Below, piece by piece: positions 1-8,757 of a stretch of 49,528 bases of DNA. Every line of letters starts with the position of its first letter. Positions within the stretch are counted from its first letter, which is position 1. Source of the stretch: CAZTAR01 sp043813895. GTDB taxonomy: Bacteria; Planctomycetota; Phycisphaerae; UBA1845; UTPLA1. Both the position numbers and the translations under genes were made by a program. The notes beneath the pieces are model-generated. The model was not told the origin of the DNA. It did not search any database and saw nothing but the letters and a program-made list of their open reading frames with translations. Location: NCBI GenBank assembly GCA_043813895.1, contig JBDRKQ010000044.1:1-49528 (forward strand), read 5' to 3'.

Positions 1-906
1 CGCGCGGCTCTTGCCGGGCGGAATCTGCTCACACTCCTCTGTCGTGGTCGTCGGCGCTTCCCACTGCCCGGCAGGGAGCTCAACCGAAAAGCTCTCGCAC
101 GAGGCGAGATGTTCGCCTATGCCGGCGTGCCAACCGCCACCGGCACTGGATGCCAAGAAGCTCGCTCCCCCGATAAGCTGGCCTGAAGACCGGTCGTATG
201 CGCCGGTGACAATCACGCTCAACAGGGAGTCGGACATCCCCCACGAACCGCCGTAGAAGACCTTGGTTTTCTGCACCAGAAAACTGCAGTCCGAATAAAT
301 GGGATGACGCGACATTACGTGCGCGCCGTTCGCGAAACCTGGCAGTGCCTCACAGGCCGCGTTCGAACGCAGACACGGATTACCCGCCGGCGGGTCCGAG
401 CACTCGATGTTGATGCAGCACTGCAAGCTGATTCCGGAGACGACCATGATAGACGGCATCGGATCGAGCTCGGGGCACGCGTCACAATCCGCCGGCGGCG
501 GCGGCGGCTCGTTCTCGGGGCAGGTCACGTGCGCGCACGTGGCGGCCTGGCCCGGGGGGACCAGGTTCCAATCGACAACGGCCGGCCGGAGCTGATACAG
601 GACGATGTCAAGCCACGAGTAGTCGCAGCACTGGGGGTTCACGCCGCCCGCCTCATAAACACAGACAGGGTATGAACACTGGCCGCCATGCCACTCGCAT
701 GTGCCGCCGTAGCCCTTCGCATGGCCCCCGCCTGCGGCGCAGGCGAGGTAGGAAACGCCCTCCTCACACGTCCATGGCTCACACGCCGAACCGGGGGGCC
801 AGCAACACGCCGTCTCGCCAACCACACCGCATGTCGTGCCCACCGCGTGACTTGGGGTTCGGGCCACGCGCCCGTTCTGGTACACAACTGGCTGGACGTC
901 AGGCAT
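1..906 (-). CDS. Cysteine-rich prophage protein, C-terminus beyond window edge
   Basis: An uninterrupted minus-strand reading frame of about 302 codons starts at an ATG that shares one base with the stop of the gene upstream (TAATG) and runs off the left edge. I checked every codon from 906 to 1 and found no stop. The protein is rich in Cys, often paired (CC or CxxC spacing), with a short run of prolines near its middle, and has no signal peptide. I recognise no family. Its place after the baseplate-hub-like gene suggests a tail-tip or receptor-binding component, possibly disulfide- or metal-stabilised; that role is inference. Confidence 0.75.
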   Translation of the reverse strand, partial: MPDVQPVVYQNGRVARTPSHAVGTTCGVVGETACCWPPGSACEPWTCEEGVSYLACAAGGGHAKGYGGTCEWHGGQCSYPVCVYEAGGVNPQCCDYSWLDIVLYQLRPAVVDWNLVPPGQAATCAHVTCPENEPPPPPADCDACPELDPMPSIMVVSGISLQCCINIECSDPPAGNPCLRSNAACEALPGFANGAHVMSRHPIYSDCSFLVQKTKVFYGGSWGMSDSLLSVIVTGAYDRSSGQLIGGASFLASSAGGGWHAGIGEHLASCESFSVELPAGQWEAPTTTTEECEQIPPGKSRA

Positions 907-1595
907 TAGTAGGTACACACCTCGTGCAGCGGCTCGTTGTAGCCGTTGAAGTAGAACCGGGCGCTGTCCACGTCCCAGTGCAACATCACCGCGTCGCCAA
1001 CATTGAACTTCATTCGCTGCGTCACCTGTGGGTCAGCGGTAACCATGCTCTGTGCGTAGGCCAGGCCGTGTGTGTCGCTCGACTTGTCCGACCCCACGTC
1101 GGGGTTGCGGGGCCAGCCCGCGCTTTGCTGCCACGGGTAGAACTCGTTCTTCTCACCACTCGGATCGCCTGAGATGACGGCCGGCAGGCCGGTGCCTTCT
1201 GAAGTCAGGACGTAATAGATCGGGACGGTGTCGAGGCCCCTCGTGCCAAGAGAAAGGCCCAGAGCGACGATGCCGATGCAACCTTCGAAGATCACGTGGT
1301 GCCCTGCGAAGATGCGCAGTGGTGAGGTGTCCTCGTCATCCACCGACAAATAGCCGTAGCGGTCGAACTTTAACCGCTGCCCAAATATCCCCGAAACGCC
1401 GCCGTCCGTCATCTTCACGAACACGAGCGTCGTGCGATTCAGCAGCGCCGTGGAAACGGAGCCGAAACCGACCAGGGAATCGAGTTGCGGCACGAGTGCC
1501 AGTTGCTTCGTCAGGTCTTCCAGCTTCCGCTCGTGCGCGGCGAGCGTGGCGCTGTGGCCCAAGATCGCGTCAACCACCTTGCGAACGAGGCTCAT
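906..1595 (-). CDS. Hypothetical virion-associated protein, 229 aa
   Basis: A 229-residue protein whose ATG overlaps the stop of the preceding gene by four bases (ATGA), so it is part of the tail operon. Residues 1-40 look helical (start MSLVRKVVDAILGHSATLAA), followed by a beta-rich body. No catalytic motif, signal peptide or TM segment is seen and no family is recognised. Position at the distal end of the tail module suggests a tail-tip or adhesion accessory protein. Codon use matches its neighbours. Confidence 0.65.
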   Translation of the reverse strand: MSLVRKVVDAILGHSATLAAHERKLEDLTKQLALVPQLDSLVGFGSVSTALLNRTTLVFVKMTDGGVSGIFGQRLKFDRYGYLSVDDEDTSPLRIFAGHHVIFEGCIGIVALGLSLGTRGLDTVPIYYVLTSEGTGLPAVISGDPSGEKNEFYPWQQSAGWPRNPDVGSDKSSDTHGLAYAQSMVTADPQVTQRMKFNVGDAVMLHWDVDSARFYFNGYNEPLHEVCTY

Positions 1596-3166
1596 CCCAC
1601 GTCCCCCCGCAAGAGTGACGATCGATCCGTCGAGAAGTCCAACTCACACCGCCCGCCGCTCTCGAACTCGACGGTGATGCCCAAGAGCGGCGCAGCCAGG
1701 TTTTCCATGCCGGTCGCGCCGCCGCTCTGGCGTTTGATGTTGACGCGGCGGCCGAGCTTCCAGAGCACATTCGGCAGATCACCGTTGATCGGCACACGTC
1801 CCGAAACCACCGGCTCGCTCAGGACGCTGAACGCCTGCACGACGTATCGCTCGGCATCGACGCCGGGCGGCACGGCGATCAACCTCTCATAGCCGCAGGT
1901 GATCGGCGCAAGCTGATATGCCCGGCCGGCAAGGCCGCCCCCTTCCGGGATGCGGTAGCCATCTTCCGTCAGGAACTGCGAGCCAAGGACTCGCCACGCG
2001 AGCACTGTCTTTGCCGGCTTGGCCCTGCCTTTCGCGTGAGCGTCATTGCCGATGCAGGCGTAGATTCTGCTGTCTAGCACCGCAGGCTCGCGAAGGGTGA
2101 GGGTGTGAGTGTCCCAGTCGATCTCTTTGATCTCGACCTGGCGATAGGTATAGGACGGATCACCGCCCTCTTCGCCCGTGCGGACGTTGATGTAGGCGGC
2201 CAGCTTGGCGTCGTTCGGCACCTGCCCGGCGAAGTCGGCGAAGCTGAAGCGCCGGAAGACGTCGGCGACGTCCGTGTCGTCCACGATCTGCCACACGTAT
2301 GCCCCGCCTTCTGGGCTCTCTTTCCAAACCTCCTTCTCGGTCGCCTTGTGGCTCAGAGTTGTGAGCCACTCGTCCTCCTGAGCCTCCTCCCATGCGGGCT
2401 CCAACTCATCGTAGAACTGGTCCTCCAACTGAGCGATCTGTTCCGAGTTGGCCGTGCGGACCGCGCCGCATCGACCCTCGACGGACTGCTTGATCGCAAG
2501 CTCCGGCACGCGGACCTGTTCGAAGACAACGTCATAGGGCTCTTGCGATTGATCGAACAACGAGACGAAGTGGTACGCGGGCTGCCCGCCGTTGGGGTCC
2601 AGGAAACACCGCACACCGAGTGCCGCCGCGGCGATCTCGCGGAAGCCGCCGTCGATCGTCCCGGACTGGACGGTGACCGGATAGCACTGCATCGCCGCCG
2701 TGTCGCCGGAATACAGGAACTGCGTGCCGATGCCGACGCGCCGAAGATGCCCCGACACGCGCGGCAGGTACTCCGCAAGCACGGCGCTGAGATTGCCGCC
2801 CTTGAGTGCGACGGACGTCTGATCCCACCGATCGACGAACGGCGGCAAGGCGGCGCTGTGATCGACCGCCGTGTATCGCTGGGTCGGCGCCTGCTCGGAC
2901 GTGGAGAGTACGGGCTGCGGCGGCCCTGACAAGCCGAGGAACACAATCGTGCCGTCGACGCGGAGCTCCACACGCGAGTCCGGCGCAAAGGCCGGGCTGA
3001 ACACGTCGCGGTCAACGCGGAAGATCAGCGTGGCCGGCTCGTCATAGGTGCGTGTGAACGATTCCACGGTCACCGGTCCGACGTCGCCACGCACGACGCG
3101 CGAGCCGCCGGCACGCGGCGACTGCAAGACCAATGATCCGTTGACCCGCAATTCCAGGGACGCCAT
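1592..3166 (-). CDS. Tail tip / baseplate hub-like protein
   Basis: A 524-residue protein read from the ATG at 3166 (MASLELRVNG). The frame is open for another 144 codons upstream, but that part overlaps the previous gene antisense to sense composition and is unlikely to be translated. The N-terminal 150 residues are beta-rich and resemble the opening of phage baseplate-hub/Tal-type proteins (short strands, FRV and LRVDG type repeats). It follows a tape measure and a short distal-tail-like gene, the usual place for Tal in siphophages. Function is inferred from position and fold impression only. Confidence 0.6.
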   Translation of the reverse strand: MASLELRVNGSLVLQSPRAGGSRVVRGDVGPVTVESFTRTYDEPATLIFRVDRDVFSPAFAPDSRVELRVDGTIVFLGLSGPPQPVLSTSEQAPTQRYTAVDHSAALPPFVDRWDQTSVALKGGNLSAVLAEYLPRVSGHLRRVGIGTQFLYSGDTAAMQCYPVTVQSGTIDGGFREIAAAALGVRCFLDPNGGQPAYHFVSLFDQSQEPYDVVFEQVRVPELAIKQSVEGRCGAVRTANSEQIAQLEDQFYDELEPAWEEAQEDEWLTTLSHKATEKEVWKESPEGGAYVWQIVDDTDVADVFRRFSFADFAGQVPNDAKLAAYINVRTGEEGGDPSYTYRQVEIKEIDWDTHTLTLREPAVLDSRIYACIGNDAHAKGRAKPAKTVLAWRVLGSQFLTEDGYRIPEGGGLAGRAYQLAPITCGYERLIAVPPGVDAERYVVQAFSVLSEPVVSGRVPINGDLPNVLWKLGRRVNIKRQSGGATGMENLAAPLLGITVEFESGGRCELDFSTDRSSLLRGDVG

Positions 3167-3177
3167 CAGACCGACAC

Positions 3178-3594
3178 CTATGAGAAAAACTGTAGTCCGG
3201 AGTCTCCTGCAAACCGCAAAGGCCACTCCTGAACGAAGCGCCCGCCGAAACCGTCGAGGATGGCCGGCCGGGGCGCGAACATTAGGAACCAATCCAAGCC
3301 CCTGCATTGCACGCTGCCGTCGACCTTGATTTCCAGGTTGCCCTGTAGGCCCTGAAGCCGCTGGATCGCCGTGATGTCCCGTGCGAACTCGATCGGGCTG
3401 TAGCGGGCCAGGTGGATCGTCACAACCAGGCCGTATTGCATGTTGATGCTGTCGCCGTTCAGCCCGGCCGACTCCTGGAAGAGGCCCACCTGCGCGACCG
3501 GCGGCGTCGCTGCCAGATTGTCCGGCTCCATTTTGACGATGCCGTCGCCGAGCACCTGCCCGCGGAAGTACAACAGTGTCGGGATAGCCGCCAC
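3178..3594 (-). CDS. Distal tail-like protein, 138 aa
   Basis: Starts at a GTG directly abutting the TGA of the tape measure gene (TGAGTG). The 138-residue product (MAAIPTLLYFRGQVLGDGIV) is beta-rich with no TM segment. Placement between the tape measure and the hub-like gene suggests a distal tail or tail-tip connector role. I cannot name a family. A longer overlapping frame in this interval belongs to the next gene and is rejected here because this one has the natural composition. Confidence 0.6.
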   Translation of the reverse strand: MAAIPTLLYFRGQVLGDGIVKMEPDNLAATPPVAQVGLFQESAGLNGDSINMQYGLVVTIHLARYSPIEFARDITAIQRLQGLQGNLEIKVDGSVQCRGLDWFLMFAPRPAILDGFGGRFVQEWPLRFAGDSGLQFFS

Positions 3595-5691
3595 TCACGA
3601 TGCCCTCCCGAGTCGAGCGCCCTCGCCGGTCAACGCTTGGATGCCGGCCTGCAGTGAGCCCGCGACTTCTGTTGCGAGATCGCGCATCGCTTTTACTTCC
3701 TCTTTGATCGCCTTCGCCGCGTCGGAGAGGCTCTTGCCGCCGTCAGTCGCTGTGCTGACTCCAGTCTCGCCGCTTGCGGCAGGCCCCGCGACGGGCTCAC
3801 TTGGCGCGCCGATACCGGCATCTCTGCGATGCTTTCGCCAGGCGGGTTCCGGGTTGAGGTAATTCCAGCGAGCCATGAGCTCGCGGCGCTTCTCGTCTCG
3901 CTCTTTGTTGAGGTTGCCGAGGATTTCAGCGTGGATGCGTTTTCTGTCGCCGGGCCGAATATCGCGCCCCATCCGCCGGAGGTCTGCAATAGCGAGCGTT
4001 GTCATCCTGTCGGCCTGGCGGTTGAGCGGCGCGTCGGACTGGTCCAGCGTGTTCATCTTCCGTTCCAAGCGCGCCTGCTCCCGACGTGCGCGCAGCCGGG
4101 TTCGCTGGCCAAGCGGAAAGGACGCGGGGTCGAGGAAAGAGATTGGCGCTCTCTCTTCTTTCGGCTGCGCGGGCGATGAAAACTCTTTCTTGTAGTCATC
4201 CCACCAAGTGCCAGTGCGCGATCTCTCCGGACCGAGGATGCCGCCCTTCAGGAGTTCGCCCCCCTTCTCGCCGGCGAGTTCTGCCAAGCTCTTCTTCCCG
4301 CCGCCCATCGCCGCGATCGGCAGTACCTGCGCAAGCGAGAAGGGTAGCGTCATGGTTGGATAACCCTGCGATCCATCCATTCCACTGGGGCGCCGCCGCA
4401 TGGCGTTGCCCTCTTTCTCGGCTCGCTGTTGTGCCTCATAAAGAGTCTTGCCCTGCGGGTATATTGATCCGGGATCGAACATGCCGTCACGGCTGAACTG
4501 ATCTTTGAGTATTTCCCACTCGTCGCCAAACCACGAAAAAAGGTCCGCGAGGCTGCCTATGATCCACTGATAGGTGTCGATTAGCGTCTGCTTCAGGGCC
4601 GGCAGGAAGTCAGTCTTGAGCCAACTCAGTCCGGCCGTGATTGCCTTGGGCAATTCATCCATCGCCCACGACCACGCCTCCTTGATCTTCTGCCACCCGA
4701 AATCGAAGAGGGCTGGCAATTGCGAGACGCCTTTCAACAGTCCGCCGAGGATGCCGCGCCCGAGCACTTCGCCGAGGTCGAGAATGCCCGCCTTGAGGAA
4801 TCCGAAGAGCCCGCCGCTCTTGCCGCCTTCCTTGCCCCATAATAGGTCGCCCAGACTACCGCCGCCCTCCAGGTGCTTGACCATGCCGGCGACAACATCG
4901 CGCGCGCCCTTGAGCACGTTCTTGAGCGATTCACTTCGGCCGACCGCCATGAACAACTTGTCCACGGCGTCGCCCATTTGATTCTTGAGCCCCTGCCAGA
5001 TGAAGATCGTCTCGTTGCCGGTCACGCCGATCCTGCCGAGTTGTTGTCGCATCTCGGTGATAGCCTGGTTGACGATCGCCGCCTTCTGCGCGGCGGGGCC
5101 GAGATCGTCGAAGGCCCCCGCACCCTTGATACCGTCGTAGGCCCGCGTGATCCCCTCCAGGCCGTCGACGACCAGGCCGAAGTCGTCGAGGAACAGGACC
5201 GATCCACGCGCCAAACCTGTAATGACCTTGTCGATCGCCGTCTCGGCGCTGATGCCCGTCGTGATGGCCTTCTTTGAAATGAAATCGAGCGTCGTCAAGA
5301 TCTGCTGAATGTTAAGCCCAGACGACAACGCGCGGTTGGCGATCTGCATAGCCTTTGCGTACCGAAGAGTGCCATTGGCGGCTTGCACCATTTGGCGTGC
5401 GAGCTGCTCCGCCTGACGGCCGCCTGTTCCGGTGAGCGATTCGAAGCTCTTTCGAACGACCTCCAAACCCGTGCCGCGTTCGATGATGTTATCCAGACCG
5501 CGGACGATCGGTGCGAGGCCAAGATTGATGTCGCGGAGGATCGCCAGTCCCTTGCCGGCGACCCTCAGCGGGATCGTGATCGGCCTGGCGACGGTCCGGG
5601 CAAACGACTGGAAGCCCGACAGCGCGCCGCGCAGGATACCCTGCGAGTCGTCCCTAGCCCCGATCCGGATTCCAAAGTTCAGTTCCGACAT
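3595..5691 (-). CDS. Tail tape measure protein
   Basis: A 698-residue protein with a helical N-terminal half, Gly/Ala-rich hydrophobic stretches around residues 285-330 (GILDLGEVLGRGILGGLLKG) and a charged, coiled-coil-like C-terminal third. This pattern is typical of tape measure proteins, which set tail length and are ejected with DNA. It follows a tail chaperone gene with an overlapping alternative frame, the classic arrangement. At 698 residues it implies a fairly short tail. No peptidase or lysozyme domain is evident. The ATG lies 11 bases upstream of the stop of the alternative chaperone frame. Confidence 0.8.
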   Translation of the reverse strand: MSELNFGIRIGARDDSQGILRGALSGFQSFARTVARPITIPLRVAGKGLAILRDINLGLAPIVRGLDNIIERGTGLEVVRKSFESLTGTGGRQAEQLARQMVQAANGTLRYAKAMQIANRALSSGLNIQQILTTLDFISKKAITTGISAETAIDKVITGLARGSVLFLDDFGLVVDGLEGITRAYDGIKGAGAFDDLGPAAQKAAIVNQAITEMRQQLGRIGVTGNETIFIWQGLKNQMGDAVDKLFMAVGRSESLKNVLKGARDVVAGMVKHLEGGGSLGDLLWGKEGGKSGGLFGFLKAGILDLGEVLGRGILGGLLKGVSQLPALFDFGWQKIKEAWSWAMDELPKAITAGLSWLKTDFLPALKQTLIDTYQWIIGSLADLFSWFGDEWEILKDQFSRDGMFDPGSIYPQGKTLYEAQQRAEKEGNAMRRRPSGMDGSQGYPTMTLPFSLAQVLPIAAMGGGKKSLAELAGEKGGELLKGGILGPERSRTGTWWDDYKKEFSSPAQPKEERAPISFLDPASFPLGQRTRLRARREQARLERKMNTLDQSDAPLNRQADRMTTLAIADLRRMGRDIRPGDRKRIHAEILGNLNKERDEKRRELMARWNYLNPEPAWRKHRRDAGIGAPSEPVAGPAASGETGVSTATDGGKSLSDAAKAIKEEVKAMRDLATEVAGSLQAGIQALTGEGARLGRAS

Positions 5692-5882
5692 CTATTCACT
5701 TCACTCTCGCCGCGGTTCTGAATGACGCTCCCGTCCCTTGCGTTGATCCGTTCTTTCAGTTCACGCACCGCCGTGGCCGGCATGGCCGCGATCAACTCGA
5801 TCGGCACGGCCGCCCACTGCGCAATGTTCCTCAGGTCGAGGAGCCGGTCGACGCATTCGTCCGCGTACCGCCGGCCGGCGGT
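5679..5882 (-). CDS. Possible -1 frameshift extension of tail chaperone (gpT-like)
   Basis: The -1 frame relative to the 152-aa chaperone gene is open from a stop at 6060-6062 down to a TGA at 5679-5681, 11 bases inside the tape measure gene. From about 5880 it reads as natural protein (YADECVDRLLDLRNIAQW, then a charged tail). It lacks a good start of its own, apart from an internal ATG near 5787. Known tail chaperones make such extensions by programmed frameshifting. I see no canonical XXXYYYZ heptamer in the overlap, so the shift site is unknown; coordinates give only the natural-looking part. Confidence 0.5.
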   Translation of the reverse strand, partial: TAGRRYADECVDRLLDLRNIAQWAAVPIELIAAMPATAVRELKERINARDGSVIQNRGESEVNRCRN

Positions 5883-6289
5883 ACGGTAGGGTCCGTGACG
5901 ATCGTCTCTCCGGTCGTGCCTGACAGACGCTCGACCAACCCCTGCGTGACGCTCTCCTTGATGCCGAGGAACGCCAGCACGCTGCCGATGACCGAGACCT
6001 GCGTCGCGATCGGAAGCGAGCCCAGGAAGGCGTCGAGGTTGCAGACCTTCTTCCCGTCCTTATCCAGGGCGTCGAATGGGATCGCCAGGCCATTGGGGTC
6101 TTCAACACCCTGCCAGCCGATGACGAGGCGATTGATTACGTGCTGCACTTCGGCCAGGTCGTTGCCTCCGCAGGCCGACAAGACCTCCATCCGCTCCACG
6201 CTGCCGACGTGCTTGAGGCGAAGCGAGAACCGCTCGTCTCCCTCCCCGAACGCCAGCGGCGGCGGGGCCGCGCAGATGTCTACTCGCAT
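5831..6289 (-). CDS. Tail assembly chaperone (gpG-like), 152 aa
   Basis: A 152-residue protein located between the tail tube and tape measure genes, the conserved slot for the tail assembly chaperone. It begins MRVDICAAPPPLAFGEGDER with a good AGGAGAG ribosome site six bases before the ATG. A -1 frame runs past its stop up to the tape measure gene (see separate entry), as in the G/GT system of lambda and equivalents in Mu-type phages. Assignment rests on position and frame layout, not on a motif. Confidence 0.65.
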   Translation of the reverse strand: MRVDICAAPPPLAFGEGDERFSLRLKHVGSVERMEVLSACGGNDLAEVQHVINRLVIGWQGVEDPNGLAIPFDALDKDGKKVCNLDAFLGSLPIATQVSVIGSVLAFLGIKESVTQGLVERLSGTTGETIVTDPTVPPAGGTRTNASTGSST

Positions 6290-6298
6290 TGTTCTCTC

Positions 6299-7213
6299 CT
6301 AGTCGATGTCCAAGGCGCCGGCGCCGATCGAACTGCCAAACGTGACAACGACCGGTGCGACCGAGCCCGTGTGCGCCGCCACACTCGATATCCGCTCCGT
6401 GACGATGCCGCCATCCTCGCCAAGCTCGTGGCTCTCAAGCTGGCCCGCGCCGATGTCCAGCGTGACGGTCTCATTCGCCGTGCCGGTGGCGAGGATGAAT
6501 TGCGAGTCGTGCTCGGTGGCATTCTTGACCAGCGTCCGCCAGGCGGCGGCCGCGAATCTGGCAACCAACTCGAACGAGTCGTCGACCTCGCCGTCGTCGA
6601 TGTACGTGATGTTCCCGTCCGCGTCGTGCGGGCCGATCGCCAGTGCGTTCGTCCTCTGCCCTCGGAACGACAGGACCTCCAGCGCCGACACGCTGTTGAT
6701 CTCGAACGTCGATTTGGCCATCTGGAAGTGACCGCCCGCGCCTTGCGTGCCCGCCGTGGGAGCACTCACGGTCACGCCGCTCATGGCCGCGAACTCCATC
6801 GTAGCGGCCAGCACCGCGCTGACATCGGGGTTGGCGCTGCGCGAGAACGCATACTCCAACGACGAGCAGACGCACCCCGCATACTTCATGGGGTCGATGC
6901 CGACACCGGACTCTTCGATGGTCACTGACGTGAGCAGCTTCGTCGTCGCGTCGCGCACGAAGGCCATCTCGAAGATGTCGCGCACCGTCTCGACGTTGAC
7001 CTCCGGCGTGAATCGCAGCGCATGGTTGATCCCGAGCGGAACGTGCGCGGTCACATAAGGGAACGTGCTCGACGAACGGATCTTGGCCAGGTGCCGCTGA
7101 AAGGATGGGCGGAGCCCTTCTCCCATGAACGGCATCGTGAGCGCTGTGGCCACGGCCGTGCCGCGCGTCGACTCCTTGCCGGCCTTGACGATGTTTCGCA
7201 TACTATGGGGCAT
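6299..7213 (-). CDS. Major tail tube protein-like
   Basis: A 304-residue beta-rich protein following a small head-tail joining group and preceding the tail chaperone, the usual place of the major tail protein. It begins MPHSMRNIVKAGKESTRGTA; the opening phrase about an activation-free scaffold (KESTRGTAV...PFMGEGLRP) is typical of phage tail-tube proteins. A GGAGG site lies six bases before the ATG. No sheath gene accompanies it, which argues for a non-contractile tail. Confidence 0.65.
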   Translation of the reverse strand: MPHSMRNIVKAGKESTRGTAVATALTMPFMGEGLRPSFQRHLAKIRSSSTFPYVTAHVPLGINHALRFTPEVNVETVRDIFEMAFVRDATTKLLTSVTIEESGVGIDPMKYAGCVCSSLEYAFSRSANPDVSAVLAATMEFAAMSGVTVSAPTAGTQGAGGHFQMAKSTFEINSVSALEVLSFRGQRTNALAIGPHDADGNITYIDDGEVDDSFELVARFAAAAWRTLVKNATEHDSQFILATGTANETVTLDIGAGQLESHELGEDGGIVTERISSVAAHTGSVAPVVVTFGSSIGAGALDID

Positions 7214-7252
7214 GATGAGCCTCCATGCTCGGGGCGGCCGTCAACGACGGTC

Positions 7253-7570
7253 TCAACCCTCGGTTTTCTTGCCGGCCGCGACTTGCTGGTCGGCAAGGTA
7301 TCGCCTGATCTTCACGGTGGACTCGTCGCCATACGGCGTGAACTCGGCAGACGGTTCACTGACGCGTTCGGCGGCGATATTGACCGACGTCGTGACGACG
7401 CCGCCGATCACAACCATGCCGAACTTCGGATCGATGCCGATCGGGCCGGCGACCTTCTGAATCAACACCGCCCAGTCGGGCAGCGGAATAGGCGTCTTGA
7501 AGTTGAACTCCGCCGCCGGCTTCGCCGGCGCGGATGCTGGTGTCTCGGGTTTGTTGTCGTCCTTGCTCAT
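7253..7570 (-). CDS. Hypothetical tail protein, 105 aa
   Basis: Small protein (MSKDDNKPETPASAPAKPAA) with an Ala/Pro-rich flexible first 20 residues and a compact remainder. An AAGGA ribosome site precedes the ATG. It lies between the 167-aa joining-protein gene and the tail tube gene. No family recognised; a tail completion or tube-associated role is possible from position. Confidence 0.6.
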   Translation of the reverse strand: MSKDDNKPETPASAPAKPAAEFNFKTPIPLPDWAVLIQKVAGPIGIDPKFGMVVIGGVVTTSVNIAAERVSEPSAEFTPYGDESTVKIRRYLADQQVAAGKKTEG

Positions 7571-7583
7571 GATGAGTAGTCCT

Positions 7584-8087
7584 TTACGTAAGCAGGTTCG
7601 AACGGGCCGTCACCACGGTGGCCTTGACGCCGATCAGGTCCGTCCATTCCTGCGGATCGCTAACAAGCGGCCCCCGCTCCGGATCGCTTCGCGTCGGCAC
7701 GAATGACTCGATCTGGAACGGCACCGGGTTCGCAATCGGTGTCGCGCCGTCTGCACGCTTGAGCTCGAAGAGCCGAGCCAGTGCCTTGTAGATCAACCAC
7801 TCGATACCACGGAGTTGCGGGAGAAGCAGATTGCCCACACCGAAGCCGATGTCGTAATTGCGATCGAATCGCGCCGAGCCGCTGGACCAGGGAAGATTCG
7901 GGTCGCTGTCCATCGGGACAATCCAGATTCGACAGCCCATATCCGATGCTTCCTCAACTTCGCCGCGGATGTCAACGGCACGGTCCCAAAGCTGAATCCT
8001 CCCCACCGGCACGACTGCCGTGAGCGGCTCGAACTCAGTGAGCGCTGCGGCAACGATGGCATCGATTTCCGCGAGCGGATTACTCAC
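7584..8087 (-). CDS. Hypothetical head-tail joining protein, 167 aa
   Basis: Start taken as the GTG at 8087 (VSNPLAEIDAIVAAALTEFE) because a GGAGGG site lies eight bases upstream; the frame is open further but that part overlaps the previous gene. The 167-residue protein resembles in position the Mu gp37-type genes, between gpG-like and tail tube genes. No motif supports a specific function. Likely minor tail or joining component, by position only. Confidence 0.6.
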   Translation of the reverse strand: MSNPLAEIDAIVAAALTEFEPLTAVVPVGRIQLWDRAVDIRGEVEEASDMGCRIWIVPMDSDPNLPWSSGSARFDRNYDIGFGVGNLLLPQLRGIEWLIYKALARLFELKRADGATPIANPVPFQIESFVPTRSDPERGPLVSDPQEWTDLIGVKATVVTARSNLLT

Positions 8088-8091
8088 CGCA

Positions 8092-8754
8092 CTACCCTCC
8101 GATCGCCCGCCGGTACTCCCGTTCGAGCTCGGCAAGTGCAAACACCCGCGCCGGCCTTCCAAACTCCAGGTACGGCCGACCGCGAATCCGCACCCGCTTG
8201 ACCAACGCGAACATCACTTCGCCCGCCTTCCGCACCGGCCGGCGCCGTTGCTTGCCCTTTCCCTTCACGCCCGCGCCGTCGGACGGTGTTTCCAACTCCG
8301 TGTCCTCGACGCGAACCAACGCCGGCCCCGTCCAACTGTGCGAGCCGACGCGGATGCTCGCGTTGGGCACGAACTTCATGGAGCCTTGCGGCAGGTCTCG
8401 CGGCCACACGCCCGCCCTGCGAAGGTGTCGCTGCACAGGGATCGCGAGGTACTTGTGCCCCTTGGGCTTGACCTCGCCGCCGAGCTGCTGAATCGCCGCA
8501 TAGACCAGGTTCGAGCCGACGACGACCGACACGTCGTCCACGCGCATCGCCAGCGACTTCGGCAACCGGCCTGTCGGCGGCCCCCAATCGCGAGTACGGG
8601 TGCGCAGCGCCCGCCGCGCCTCGCGCATGATGAACAAACCGATCCGCCCGAGCGGCCGGCGAAGGTTTCGACCGGTCTTCCGGAGCCGTTCGAAGACGTC
8701 GTAAACCGCCTTCGAATCGCGCCGATCCACCTGGATGATGTACCTGAACGCCAC
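8092..8754 (-). CDS. Phage virion morphogenesis protein, Mu gpG / P2 gpS type
   Basis: A 220-residue basic protein. The central phrase SNLVYAAIQQLGGEVKPKG matches the conserved signature of the Phage_tail_S family (Mu gpG, P2 gpS), where a segment like YA..HQ.G is typical. The N-terminus carries many Arg residues (MREARRALRTRTRDWGPPTG) as in the family. It acts in tail completion or head-tail joining. The downstream gene starts with GTG five bases past its stop. Family assignment is reasonably firm; the precise step is not. Confidence 0.8.
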   Translation of the reverse strand: MAFRYIIQVDRRDSKAVYDVFERLRKTGRNLRRPLGRIGLFIMREARRALRTRTRDWGPPTGRLPKSLAMRVDDVSVVVGSNLVYAAIQQLGGEVKPKGHKYLAIPVQRHLRRAGVWPRDLPQGSMKFVPNASIRVGSHSWTGPALVRVEDTELETPSDGAGVKGKGKQRRRPVRKAGEVMFALVKRVRIRGRPYLEFGRPARVFALAELEREYRRAIGG

Positions 8755-8757
8755 GCA

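Noticed and set aside
3167..3598. N-terminal extension of the hub-like ORF
   Set aside because: The frame is open but its composition is shadow-like and it lies over a better 138-aa gene.
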